Of a stretch of 64,000 nt of DNA, positions 40,557 to 49,540 are shown one piece after another (within the stretch, counting starts at the first letter, position 1; each line of letters begins with the position of its first letter). Under the pieces are notes generated by a model. It was not told the DNA's origin and did no database searches. It saw only the letters and a list, made by a program, of their open reading frames with translations. The position numbers and the translations under genes are program-made. This DNA comes from DASYKS01 sp035995205 (GTDB lineage: Bacteria; Acidobacteriota; Thermoanaerobaculia; Multivoradales; UBA5704), in the NCBI GenBank assembly GCA_035995205.1, contig DASYKS010000044.1:1-64000 (forward strand), in the 5' to 3' direction.

Positions 40557-42926
40557 ATGAGCTCCGATCCGCACCCCGTCGGTCCCGCAGCGAAGGACGG
40601 AGATCCACCAGCCCACTACTCACGCCCCCTCCTCGCCGTGCTCGTGGCGGCCTTGGTGCTCTGGGCTTGGGTTTGCGTACCGACGATCCTGGGCGAGCGC
40701 ACGTTCTATCTGCGCGACGTCTTCCTAACCCACCTGCCGGAGAAGTCGTTCGGGGCCTCGGAGCTGGCGGCCGGGCGCATTCCGGCATTTAATCCCGGCT
40801 GGGGCTTAGGCCAGCCGTTCCGCGGCAATCCGAACGCGCTCGCTTTCTATCCCGACAACCTGTTCTATCTAGCGCTGCCGTTCTGGAGCGCCTTCAACCT
40901 CCACTACGCACTGCACTGGCTGCTCGCCCTGTTCGCCATGGCGGCGCTCGCGCGGGGCTTGGGCCAGGGCCGGGCCGCCTCCCTGCTCGCAGGGATCACC
41001 TACGCGGGCTCCGGCTGGCTGCTCTCGGCGCTCACCTTCTACAACGTCCTGACCGTCGCGGCCTGGTGGCCGCTGGTGATGCTCGGCGCGGTGCGCGGAG
41101 GGCGGCGAGGGATAGCGCTCGGCGGTATCGCCTGCGGCCTCGCCCTGCTCGGCGGCGAGCCGGTGACCGCAACGCTCGGACTCGTGCCCCTCTTGTTCGT
41201 AGCGATCTCGCGCCACGGCTGGCGGCGCGGCTTGGGAACCTCTGTCGCGATCGGCGGTTTGGGGCTGGCGGTTGCTTTGCCCCAGGTGGTCGCGACCCTT
41301 CGTGTGCTCCCTTTCACGGTCCGCGGCAGCCTGGGGATGAGCGCCGAACAAGCGGCGAAATTCAAGCTCCATCCGCTCCGTCTTTTGGAGTTGCTCTTTC
41401 CCTTCCCGTTCGGCTGGCCCACCTATCTCGGCCCGAAGTCGATCTGGGCGGTTTCGGTCCTCCCCAGCGTGCCTCTTTTCTTCTCCCTCTACGCCGGGAT
41501 CGTGGCGCTTTGGCTCGGCCTTGCCGCTGCCCGCAAGCACCGCGGCTGGGCGCTCCTCGCCCTGGCCGGCCCGGGGGTCGCGGTGCTCGCGGGTCTCTCC
41601 GGAGACCTGTTGGTCAGCGTCGGATTCGGCCTGTTTCGCTTTCCGGAAAAGTTCGTTCTCTGGCTCGCGCTCGCCCTGCCGATCCTCGCGGGCTACGGGC
41701 TCGAACGGGCGCTCGATGAAGGTTTAGGTGCCTGGCGAAAGATCGCTGCGATCGTCGGCGGAATCTTTCTGGCGTTGGCCGGAGCCGTCACCTTGGTGGG
41801 ACCGATGATCATCGCCGGGGTCACCCGAACCCTGCAATCGGGCGGCGCGCTCGCCTCGGGCCTGCCGGACGCGAAGCAAAGCCTCGCGCTCGCGCTGCTC
41901 TCGTCCCAGATCGGCTCCTGGCGGCTTGCCTTGTTCTTGGGCGGGACGCTCCTTCTGCTCGCCTTTTTCGCCACCCGGCCGAACGTTCCTCGTCCTTGGG
42001 CCGCGGCCGGCCTGGTCGGCCTACAGCTCGCGGCCCTCGTACAGCTCTACCCTTTGCCCACGACCGACGAGACGGCCCCCTACCGCAAGATCTACCCTTG
42101 GGTCCGCGGCGCGGCCGTGCTCAGCACCTTGAACGCCTTCCCGGCTTGGGGTCCCGATCCGGCGTTCGACCTGCCGAGCGGACCGCACCGCTCGGTCGAT
42201 CGCTTCTGGGCCCAGAACCTCAACCCCGCCCCGGGAGCCCTTCAGGATCTCACCTACCCGCTCGCGCCCGATCTGGAAGGGATGCACTCCCCGCTGTTCA
42301 AACCGATGCTCGACGCGCTGCCGACCCTCGACTGGGAGCGCCGGTCGCATTGGTTTCGCTCCGTGGGCCTCCAGGCGTTCGCAACCTTCGACGGTCCGGC
42401 CGCGCCGAACGTTCCCGACGCGCTCCATCTGCTCGACGAGAAGGAAGGATTGGGCGTCCGGACCCTTCTCTACACCGTGGATCGACCGGCCCCGCCCGCC
42501 TGGTGGCCGCCCCGCTTGATCGCTACGGCCACCTCGGACGACGCCTTTCGGCAGGTCAACGAGAATCCGGATTCGGTGGGCACCGTAGCGGTCACCCTCG
42601 AAGGGTATGGTCCGCTGCCGGCCCAAGATCTCGAGGGAAGCGTGCGCCTGATCTCCTCCGCGCCGGACCGCATCGAAATCGAGACCGAAAGCCAAGGCGG
42701 CCTCGCCGTGATCCGCCGCGCCTGGCAGCCGCTGCTCGTCGCCCGCGAAGGGAGAAGAGAGATCGCCACTCGGCCGGTCAACCTGAATCTCCTGGGCGTC
42801 GAGGTGCCCGCGGGCCGCCATCGCGTCGTGCTCGAAGTGTCCGCCTGGCCGGAGATTTTGGCTGGCGGCGTGGCGCTTTTGGCCTTGATCGCGGGGTTGA
42901 TCTCTCTCCTCGCGCGCCGGCGATAG
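40557..42926 (+). CDS. YfhO-like polytopic membrane protein
   Basis: 789 residues with about a dozen hydrophobic helices in the first ~530 residues and a C-terminal one (ILAGGVALLALIAGLISLLA), enclosing a ~200-residue soluble domain near the end. YfhO-family marks are FYLRDVFLTHLPEKSFGASE, IPAFNPGWGLGQPF, AFYPDNLFYLALPF and the repeated W/G-rich loops. YfhO-like proteins resemble GT-C glycosyltransferases and in Bacillus act in glycosylation of lipoteichoic acid; in this Gram-negative setting a polyprenyl-sugar-dependent glycosyl transfer at the inner membrane is a guess. It follows dnaJ closely but is functionally unrelated to the heat-shock genes. Confidence 0.75.
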   Translation: MSSDPHPVGPAAKDGDPPAHYSRPLLAVLVAALVLWAWVCVPTILGERTFYLRDVFLTHLPEKSFGASELAAGRIPAFNPGWGLGQPFRGNPNALAFYPDNLFYLALPFWSAFNLHYALHWLLALFAMAALARGLGQGRAASLLAGITYAGSGWLLSALTFYNVLTVAAWWPLVMLGAVRGGRRGIALGGIACGLALLGGEPVTATLGLVPLLFVAISRHGWRRGLGTSVAIGGLGLAVALPQVVATLRVLPFTVRGSLGMSAEQAAKFKLHPLRLLELLFPFPFGWPTYLGPKSIWAVSVLPSVPLFFSLYAGIVALWLGLAAARKHRGWALLALAGPGVAVLAGLSGDLLVSVGFGLFRFPEKFVLWLALALPILAGYGLERALDEGLGAWRKIAAIVGGIFLALAGAVTLVGPMIIAGVTRTLQSGGALASGLPDAKQSLALALLSSQIGSWRLALFLGGTLLLLAFFATRPNVPRPWAAAGLVGLQLAALVQLYPLPTTDETAPYRKIYPWVRGAAVLSTLNAFPAWGPDPAFDLPSGPHRSVDRFWAQNLNPAPGALQDLTYPLAPDLEGMHSPLFKPMLDALPTLDWERRSHWFRSVGLQAFATFDGPAAPNVPDALHLLDEKEGLGVRTLLYTVDRPAPPAWWPPRLIATATSDDAFRQVNENPDSVGTVAVTLEGYGPLPAQDLEGSVRLISSAPDRIEIETESQGGLAVIRRAWQPLLVAREGRREIATRPVNLNLLGVEVPAGRHRVVLEVSAWPEILAGGVALLALIAGLISLLARRR

Positions 42927-42959
42927 GGCAAAATGGAGGGAAACAAGAGGAGTCGGCCG

Positions 42960-44258
42960 ATGAAGAGATTCGGACTTGCCTGCGCCGCCCTGGCGATCGT
43001 GTTGGCGTTGGCCCCCTCGGGGGCCGAAGCGCAGAGCAGCACCTACGTCCTCCGCCCCGCGCGGGTGTTTACGGCGGAGGATTCCACGGTTCACGCCGGC
43101 TGGGTGGTCGTGGTGACCGGGGAGAAGATCGCCGCCGTCGGCCCGGCCGAGAAGGTCCAAGTCCCGGCCGGAGCGGTTTCGATCGACCTGCCCGACGCGA
43201 CGCTGCTACCGGGGCTCATGGATCTGCACTCTCATCTTTTCCTTCATCCGTACGACGAGACGCTGTGGAACGACCAGGTTCTCAAGGAGCCGGTCGACTA
43301 CCGCACCATCGCGGCGGTCCGCCACGCGGCGGATACGCTGCGCTCGGGCTTCACCACTCTGCGCGACCTGGGCACGGAAGGGGCGGGCTACGCCGACCTG
43401 TCGCTCAAGAAAGCGATCGAAGAAGGGATCATCCCCGGCCCACGCCTGGAAGTGGCGACCTTGGCGATCGTCGCCACCGGCTGCTACGGCCCCGGCCCGC
43501 GTGGCTTTCGGCCCGACATCGTTCTGCCGAAAGGAGCGCAAGAAGTAAGCGGCACGGGAGAGATTCTCGCCGCGGTGCGCGAGCAGGCGGGGCACGGCGC
43601 GGACTGGATCAAGGTTTACGCCGACTACCGCTGCGGCCCGGGGGCTTCCCAAGTGCCGACCTTCACCCAAGACGAGCTGAACGTCCTGGTCGAAGCGGCC
43701 CACTCGTTAGGCCGCAAAGTCTCGGCCCACGCCCAAACCGCAGAGGGCATGCGCCGCGCGATCCTCGCCGGGGTCGAAACCATCGAGCACGGTTACGGCG
43801 GAACCGCGGAAGTCTTCAAGCTGATGGCCGAGCGCCACGTCGCCTTTCTGCCGACCCTAGCCGCCGACACGGCCTATGCCCAATATTTCGACGGCTACGT
43901 CCCGGGCAAGACCCCGCCGACCGAAGGGATGAAACAAGCCGAAAAAGCCTTCCAACTCGCCAAGAAAGCCGGAGTGACGATCGGCTGCGGCAGCGACGTA
44001 GGGGTTTTCGCCCACGGCACCAGCTGGAAAGAGCTGGCCGAAATGGTCCACTACGGCATGACCCCCACCGAAGCCCTGCTCGCCGCTACCTCGATCGACG
44101 CCAAAATCCTCGGCTGGCAAGACCGCCTGGGGCAGATCCGCCCCGGTTTTATTGCCGACCTGGTCGCCGTCACGGGTGATCCGACGAAGGACATCACGTT
44201 GGTGAAGGACATCCGGTTCGTGATGAAGGGCGGGGCGGTCGTGCGGGGAGTGGAGTAG
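42960..44258 (+). CDS. Secreted amidohydrolase (imidazolonepropionase/prolidase-like)
   Basis: 432 residues from ATG 42960, with GAGGAG about 8 nt upstream and a signal peptide (MKRFGLACAALAIVLALAPS ending near GAEAQ). The metal-dependent TIM barrel has LLPGLMDLHSHLFLHP (HXH), a Lys in GADWIKVYADYRCG, SAHAQTAEGM, TIEHGYGG and GCGSDVGVFAHG, the standard ligand series of the family. Paralogues in Acidobacteriota act on dipeptides or cyclic amides; the substrate here is unknown. The short N-terminal beta domain (YVLRPARVFTAEDSTVHAGW) and its C-terminal half (PGFIADLVAVTGDP) frame the barrel as usual. Confidence 0.9.
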   Translation: MKRFGLACAALAIVLALAPSGAEAQSSTYVLRPARVFTAEDSTVHAGWVVVVTGEKIAAVGPAEKVQVPAGAVSIDLPDATLLPGLMDLHSHLFLHPYDETLWNDQVLKEPVDYRTIAAVRHAADTLRSGFTTLRDLGTEGAGYADLSLKKAIEEGIIPGPRLEVATLAIVATGCYGPGPRGFRPDIVLPKGAQEVSGTGEILAAVREQAGHGADWIKVYADYRCGPGASQVPTFTQDELNVLVEAAHSLGRKVSAHAQTAEGMRRAILAGVETIEHGYGGTAEVFKLMAERHVAFLPTLAADTAYAQYFDGYVPGKTPPTEGMKQAEKAFQLAKKAGVTIGCGSDVGVFAHGTSWKELAEMVHYGMTPTEALLAATSIDAKILGWQDRLGQIRPGFIADLVAVTGDPTKDITLVKDIRFVMKGGAVVRGVE

Positions 44259-44329
44259 GGGCGGAGCTTGCCTTCGCCCGCCGTCGCCGCAGAGCTCGAG
44301 CGGAGGCAAGCTGTCCGGCCTCAGGACAT

Positions 44330-44366
44330 AGGTAACACCTCGACCTCACGACATCGGCGACAGATT
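44330..44366. mobile_element. Possible terminal fragment of an IS481-like element
   Basis: The word GGACATAGGTAACACCTCG followed by GGACATCGGCGACA-like sequence resembles the repeated terminal motifs that flank IS481-type integrase transposons. No transposase gene or second end is present, so this would be a solo relic. An inverted repeat AGCTTGCCT...AGGCAAGCT lies just before it (about 44267-44310) and may act as terminator for the amidohydrolase gene. Confidence 0.3.
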
Positions 44367-44386
44367 GAAGACTCTCTTTTCCCTCG

Positions 44387-44572
44387 TCACGCGCAGCAGA
44401 AGGAACCCTCGCTCGTGTAGCAGGCGGGGATCTGCGTGCAGTCTGGGATCAGAGTGTCGCAGTTCTGGCAGCGAGAGTTGAGGGTGAGGCCTCCAAACAC
44501 TCTGAGGTCGCGGCTCGTCAGTTGGCGGACGGTTTCCTTGTGCAACGTGAGCTTCCTGGGCTGGCGTTTCAT
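44387..44572 (-). CDS. Class I lanthipeptide-like precursor peptide
   Basis: 61 residues from ATG 44572, which has a full AGGAGG about 7 nt upstream. The leader KRQPRKLTLHKETVRQLTSR followed by DLRVFGG has the KLTLxKETxRxLT pattern and Gly-Gly end of class I lanthipeptide leaders. The core begins after residue 28 and holds six Cys (35, 38, 45, 51, 59, 60) and seven Ser/Thr (30, 33, 40, 46, 53, 54, 57), enough for up to six thioether rings; the end is FCCA. No LanB dehydratase, LanC cyclase or transporter is in the window, so the modifying enzymes would have to act in trans. A longer frame to 44623 starts without a ribosome site and is not preferred. Confidence 0.75.
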   Translation of the reverse strand: MKRQPRKLTLHKETVRQLTSRDLRVFGGLTLNSRCQNCDTLIPDCTQIPACYTSEGSFCCA

Positions 44573-44720
44573 CGCGGCACCTCCTAGAAATGGGAGTGCT
44601 CGTTCCGAACGTCTGCGAGACATATGGCCTTATTGGGCGTTGCACCGGGTACCAGAACGCCGAAACGCGAGCGGAGCCGCAGAACATCGCGCGCGGCAGA
44701 AGCGCTTGGTGATCGGCCCC

Positions 44721-45652
44721 GTAAAGCGGCTATCGCTGGCGTAGAGCGGCTATCCACGCCCGATAGCCGCTATCCAGCGGAAGATATTCGCCTCCCAGCG
44801 CCGATAGCCGCTATGCCGGGTGGATAGCCGCTTCCCAGTGGCAGATATTCGCTTCCCAGCGCCGATAGCCGCTTCCTAGCGGAAGATATTCGCTATCCGC
44901 GGCCGATAGCGGCTATATGGAGCGGAAAGCCGCTCTACGCAGGCGATAGCGGACTCCGCGGTCCGACCGTCGTTCCACGGAGCCGATAGTCGCTATCGCT
45001 GCGCGGTAGCGGATCACAGCTCGGCGGTCGCGATTCCCGATGCGCAGGTGGATTGCACCGGATCGTCGTCGCATCCGAGAGCGGGAGTCGGTGCATAGCC
45101 CGGTGCTCGCGCTTCCGGACCTACTGCTCAGCCTCCCGGACCCGGTGTACAAGGTTCCGGAACCGCTTCGCAGGTCCACAGCACCGGTTCGCAGGCTCGC
45201 AGCACCGCTTCGCGGGTTCACAGCACCGCCTCGCAGACTCGCAGCACCGCCTCGCAGGCTCGCAGCACCGCCTCGCAGGCTCACAGCACCGCCTCGCAGG
45301 CTCACAGCACCACTTCGCAGGAACACAGCACCGCTTCGCAGGCTCGCAGCACCGCTTCGCAGGTCCACAGCACCGCTTTGTAGCTCCCCGGAACCGGTGC
45401 GCGGGAGCTGAGCACCAGTGCCTGGGAGCTGAGCACCGGTGCTCGGAGTCGGCGGACTGGTGCTCGGCCCTTGGCAAGTGGGTGCGTGCCGCCGTTCACC
45501 GGTGCCGTGACGCGGCACACCGGTGCTCGGAGTCGGCCGAGTGGCTCCGGGGTTCGGTCAAGCAGTGTCGAGACACCGCTCAGCAGTGCCGGGAGGCTGC
45601 GAAGTGGTTTCCGGCGTCGGCAAAGTGGTGTCCGGAGTCGGCTCACCTCGTG
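44721..45652. repeat. Degenerate 20/21-nt tandem array C, drifting along its length
   Basis: About 44 units follow each other. The left third uses a 20-nt unit with the dyad GATAGCCGCTATC, alternating with AGATATTCGC-type units; this passes through intermediate forms (about 45000-45160) into a 21-nt unit, CAGCACCGCCTCGCAGGCTC, nearly perfect from about 45176 to 45365, and then into a third form, GAGCACCGGTGCTCGGAGT. Neighbouring units resemble each other more than distant ones. Several frames on both strands are open (one for 240 codons with a QHRLAGS heptapeptide), but none has a ribosome site or recognised homology. With the lanthipeptide gene this fills 44.57-45.66 kb. Confidence 0.8.
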
Positions 45653-45671
45653 AATTCGGCCCAACAGCACC

Positions 45672-45796
45672 TTTCCCGTCATTCCGAGCGAGAGCGAGGA
45701 ATCCGGTGGGCGGGCGGCCTTGAATCCCCTCGCAGCGGAGGGCCGTTTCATTCCAACGTAGCCCTCACCTCGTAGGGGCGCACGGCCGTGCGCCCC
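45672..45796. repeat. Dispersed short repeats: inverted GTCATTCCGAG element and palindrome
   Basis: GTCATTCCGAGCGAGAGCGA at about 45678-45697 is a motif seen in intergenic repeats of many bacteria. At 45772-45796 lie 25 nt of the same palindrome as at 16440-16467 (core GGGGCGCACGGCCGTGCGCC). No gene occupies 45653-45857. Confidence 0.55.
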
Positions 45797-45857
45797 AGCC
45801 TCGGAAGACCACCGGCGCCCGAGATCCAGAGTATCCTTCAGATCTCACAACAACGCC

Positions 45858-46969
45858 ATGGAAGCCCGCGACAAACCTCGCATGACGGGTGGCTCCCACC
45901 CGGTCCCGTTCGAGAAGCTCGCGCCGCTCGAATTCGAACGGCTTTGCCTTTGGCTCGTGAGGCGAGAAGGCTACGAACGCGCCGAGCACCTTGGCGAGGC
46001 AGGGAGTGAGCAGGGGCGGGATATCGTCGCCTGGAAAGGCGACCGCCGCGTTGTGTTCCAGTGCAAACGGGTGCAGGCCTTCAGCGCCGCGGTCGCCAAG
46101 AAATGAGATCGAGAAACTCCGCGCACTTCCGATCGAGGACCAACCGCACGAATTGGTCTTCGTGGTGTCGAGGACGGTTTCCGTCAACCTACGCGCCGCT
46201 ATTCGGGCGGCCTGGGGCGATGAAGGGAGCTGCCACTTCTGGGTGGGGAACGAGCTGGATGAGCGGGTAAAGCGGCATCCGGAGATTCTGCGGGAGTTCT
46301 TCCAGCTGCCGCCGGAGGGTTTGACCGAGAAGAGAGCAGGTCGGTCGACGAGCAGCAGAAAGCGGCTGAACTGGGGCATCGCCCTCTCGCTTCTGGGAGT
46401 CGTCCTAACCGTCGTCACCTGGCGTTGCCCATGGTCTCCGAGATCGGTACCACCCCCAAAACCGGCGATCTACGCGGTTCGCGTTCAGGTACTCGATTCA
46501 CACGGTCGCGCCTTGACGGGGTCTCATGTTCGTGTGTCCACTCAAAACGGGCCTCAGACAACTCCAGACGGTTGGAGGGAGGTCGAGATCCCCGCGGCGA
46601 AGGTCCCTGCCGACGGCCAGGTCACGATCTGGGCGAATCACGAGGAGTGGGACGAAAACCACGTCACTCTCCCCTTGGGTGCCGATCCGAACCCGCGAGG
46701 TCGAGATCCGCCTCAAGGATCCGGAGAGCTGGATTCGAGGGCGGGTCGTGGATTCGGTGGGCCGCGGGCTGCCAGGAGTTCGCGTTACCCGACAGGAGGG
46801 TGTGCCGGGGACGGCGACTACTAATGCGGAAGGCAAGTTCGGACTGAAGATGGGCATGCCGAAAGGGACGAGGGTCCGTGTGGCTGCTGAGCTTCCCGGC
46901 TCGACGCCTGTAGACACCTTCTGTATTACGGGGAACGACAGTTGCAATTTCGAGCTGGAGGGGAAATGA
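45858..46969 (+). pseudogene. Frameshifted Mrr-like nuclease - TM - Ig-like domain protein
   Basis: Three frames carry one continuous protein. Frame one: a restriction-endonuclease-like domain (FEKLAPLEFERLCLWLVRRE; GRDIVAWKGDRRVVFQCKR gives the Asp...Gln-X-Lys core of Mrr-type nucleases). After an extra T near 46105 it goes on as EIEKLRALPIEDQPHELVFV to FWVGNELDERVKRHPEILRE, a transmembrane helix (WGIALSLLGVVLTVVTW) and carboxypeptidase-regulatory-like sequence. After an extra A near 46696 it ends as REVEIRLKDPESWIRGRVVD and onward to a TGA at 46967-46969. Removing both bases restores about 370 residues. Fusing a DNA-cutting domain to an outward-facing Ig-like region is unusual. The stop overlaps the next gene's ATG. 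Confidence 0.75.
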
Positions 46970-48533
46970 GACGCCATGTCGCCGTAGCTTTCGGCTTGTT
47001 GCTTGCGGCTCTGCCCTTACTGGCCGCGGTGCCCAAGATTCAACTGGTGGCACGCGACTTAGAAGAGAAACCGCTCCCCGGCTTCCGCTTCGCCTACGCA
47101 GGTTTGGAATCCCTGTCGACCACTCGGACAGGTGCTACAGAAATCGTGCTGCCTCCCGGCCACCAGGAAGGTCAACCGATCAAGATCCAGCTTCTGCCGA
47201 GCGCCAAGAAGTCGGATGACTGGTTCCTCGTGAACCCGCAGATCAATATCCCGAGCGGCTCGGCACCGGCCGAGCTCGTTCTTATGCGCCGAGGTGCTTT
47301 TCGAAAGTTGGCCGATGCCGCGCGCGATGCGAAGGGCCGACGCTCGGCTCGAAGGAGCTGAGCCGTGAGGACAAAAAGAAAGTGCTCGTCGAAACCGCAT
47401 CGCGATACGGCTTGAGCGCCGAGCAACTGGAGGCGGCTCTCAGCTCGTTCGCAGAGACCCAGGATCCCAAGGATCGGGGCATCGCAGCGTACCTGGTGGG
47501 TCAATATTTTCAGGCTGAGGAATTCTTACAGAGTGCGGCCGACAAGAAGGAGAGCGACCTCGTCGAGACCTTGCGATACCTGGGAAACGCCCAATACCAG
47601 CAGGCGAAGTACAAGGCCGCCGCGGCAAGCTTTCGAAAAGCCAACGCGTTGCGTCCCGATGATACAATTCTCCTAAACTGGCTCGGCATTTCCCTTCTTG
47701 AAATGGCTGACTGGACTGAGTCGGAGCCGTTGATGCGCCGAGCATTCGCGATTGACGAGAAGGAATATGGTCCGGACCATCCAAATGTGGCCGTTCGCCT
47801 CACCAACCTGGCGCAGCTTCTCCGGGCGACGAACCGTCTTGGTGAGTCGGAGCCGTTGATGCGCCGCGCGTTGGCGATCGACGAGAAGAGCTACGGCCCG
47901 GATCATCCGAAGGTAGCCATTCGCCTCAACAACCTGGCTGGGCTTCTCCAGGCGACGAACCGTCTTTCCGAGGCGGAACCGTTGATGCGTCAGGCGCTGG
48001 CGATCGACGAGAAGAGCTACGGTCCAGACCATCCGAAGGTGGCCACTCGCCTCAACAACCTGGCTACGCTACTCCAGGCGACGAACCGGCTATCCGAGGC
48101 AGAGCCGCTGATGCGGCGAGCGTTGGCGATCGACGAAAAGAGCTACGGTCCGGACCATCCGGACGTAGCCAATTGCCTCAACAACCTGGCTGTGCTTCTC
48201 CAGGCGACGAACCGTTTCTCCGAAGCGGAACCGTTGATGCGCCGAACGCTTGCGATCGACGAGAAGAGTTACGGGCCGGACCATCCGGAAGTCGCGACGG
48301 ACCTCAACAACCTGGCGGCACTTTTCGAGGCGACTGACCTACTTGCCGAGGCGGAGCCGTTGGCGCGGCGTATGCTCAAGATCCTTCTGGAGTTCGGCCG
48401 CCGAACAGGGCACGAGCACCCGAACCTGCGTGCGGCTCGCGCCAACTATGCCGCGTTGCTGGAGGAAATGGGCAAGTCCCCCGCCGAAGTTGAAACGGCG
48501 ATGGAGAGCCTGACAACTTTGTCGAACCCATGA
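46966..48533 (+). pseudogene. Frameshifted secreted protein with kinesin-light-chain-type TPRs
   Basis: The first part (from ATG 46966) has a signal peptide MRRHVAVAFGLLLAALPLLA and an Ig-like region; at about 47330 the sensible reading moves by one base into PTLGSKELSREDKKKVLVET and continues as the TPR region. That part has five near-identical 42-residue TPRs (EPLMRRALAIDEKSYGPDHP, then LNNLAxLLQATNRLSEA) with a degenerate sixth, the pattern of kinesin light-chain-like TPR proteins. One base is missing at the junction. The overlap ATGA with the upstream nuclease pseudogene makes them one operon, both damaged. If translation still starts downstream (GTG 47382), a soluble TPR protein of 383 residues would remain. 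Confidence 0.7.
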
Positions 48534-48569
48534 GCAAGAGGACTTGCCCTTCTGTCGCAGTGGAACCAG

Positions 48570-48779
48570 CTATGAGAGCACATCCTCCGCTTCAGCATTC
48601 AGCTCGGCAGCGTTGGCATTGATGATCGCCAAAACTGAGGCTTCCTCCCCGCCACGAGGCCAGGCGAGTTAGGCGCTGATTGCCTCGGCGACCAGGTGGT
48701 CGCGGTCGATTGGATTCGGCGCCCGTCGATCGAGTGCTTCCGCGACATCTTCCGGTAAAGCAAGAACGATCTGAGTCAT
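48570..48779 (-). pseudogene. Antitoxin-like small gene with internal stop
   Basis: A 70-codon frame starts MTQIVLALPEDVAEALDRRA and after an in-frame TAA at 48669-48671 continues as EEASVLAIINANAAELNAEA to a TAG at 48570-48572. The start has the ribbon-helix-helix look of small antitoxins and the end the helical INANAxxLNxEAxxVL motif found at the C-terminus of such proteins. Only one base change breaks it. No toxin gene remains next to it. Confidence 0.55.
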
Positions 48780-48794
48780 ACAGTTCAAGGTTCG

Positions 48795-49157
48795 TCAGTC
48801 TGTATTGAGGCGCGCACTGCGATCCGCCGCGATCGCATCGGCAATTGACTCCCTGGGCTCGATCCGCTCGCGGGTCTTGAGGCGAGCGAGTAATTCCCCA
48901 GAGTCAGTCGTTCGGGAGATCTCCGAAGTCCCCGGACGGGTGGCTCCGAGAGCCTGAGCCACCTCGACCGTGGGGACGCTTGGTTCCCTCCTGCGCAAGA
49001 CCCCGAGTTGATCGACCGCGCGCTGCCTCTTGAGCAGGTTGAGCCGCGCCCGGAGCGCTTCGTTGACGAACAGGTTCCTCTCGCCGACCGGCACGTGGTG
49101 GGGGAACTCTTCTCTGATTTGGTCGTCGAGCACCAGGTTGACACTGTCGGCGGCCAT
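48795..49157 (-). CDS. Antitoxin-like protein with N-terminal ribbon-helix-helix pattern
   Basis: 120 residues from ATG 49157, with GGGAGG about 7 nt upstream; an earlier ATG lacks this. The N-terminus VNLVLDDQIREEFPHHVPVG followed by ERNLFVNEALRARLNLLKRQ resembles small DNA-binding antitoxins that bind their own promoter as ribbon-helix-helix dimers. The rest is charged and probably disordered (RTTDSGELLARLKTRERIEP). No toxin partner is found directly downstream; the broken gene at 48570-48779 lies there instead. Confidence 0.55.
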   Translation of the reverse strand: MAADSVNLVLDDQIREEFPHHVPVGERNLFVNEALRARLNLLKRQRAVDQLGVLRRREPSVPTVEVAQALGATRPGTSEISRTTDSGELLARLKTRERIEPRESIADAIAADRSARLNTD

Positions 49158-49252
49158 GCCCACCTCCCGGCGAAAGCCGGTCGAGAGACCAATCCTACAA
49201 CCCGATGGCTGCGTGGCTCCCAAATCGGCCAATCAGATTTCACCTTAGCCGA

Positions 49253-49489
49253 CTACCATTCCACCCGCTCCAGGACGCTGCGCCCCGCGCGCCGGCTGAA
49301 TTCATCGACTTCGTCGCCGATCTCATCGATCACGCGGTTCATCGCTTCGGTCAGGCGCTCGGGCGAGTGTCTGGCGACAAACTCTTGCAGTGCCCGGCTA
49401 TAGAGCTGACTGCGCGAAGTCTGGAGCTCCGCCACAAGGCGTTCCGCCTCCTCGAACACCGTGTCAGGGATTGAGATCGCAGTTCTCAT
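49253..49489 (-). CDS. CopG/MazE-type ribbon-helix-helix antitoxin without toxin
   Basis: 78 residues beginning MRTAISIPDTVFEEAERLVA and continuing ELQTSRSQLYSRALQEFVAR, the strand-helix-helix pattern of RHH antitoxins paired with MazF. The C-terminal EIGDEVDEFSRRAGRSVLER is the acidic helical toxin-binding part. The toxin gene that normally overlaps the 3' end is absent; the next gene to the left is another antitoxin. A 5-nt inverted repeat CGAGG-ATAA-CCTCG at 49494-49507 just upstream could be the operator. Confidence 0.7.
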   Translation of the reverse strand: MRTAISIPDTVFEEAERLVAELQTSRSQLYSRALQEFVARHSPERLTEAMNRVIDEIGDEVDEFSRRAGRSVLERVEW

Positions 49490-49540
49490 ACCGCGAGGAT
49501 AACCTCGGTGCGGCTCACTGGCTCCGTTGTTCTTCTACCT

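Noticed and set aside
45053..45775. 240-codon open frame with heptapeptide QHRLAGS repeats
   Set aside because: The opposite strand and another frame are open over the same region, there is no ribosome site, and the openness follows from a 21-nt GC-rich unit lacking stops. Treated as part of the array.
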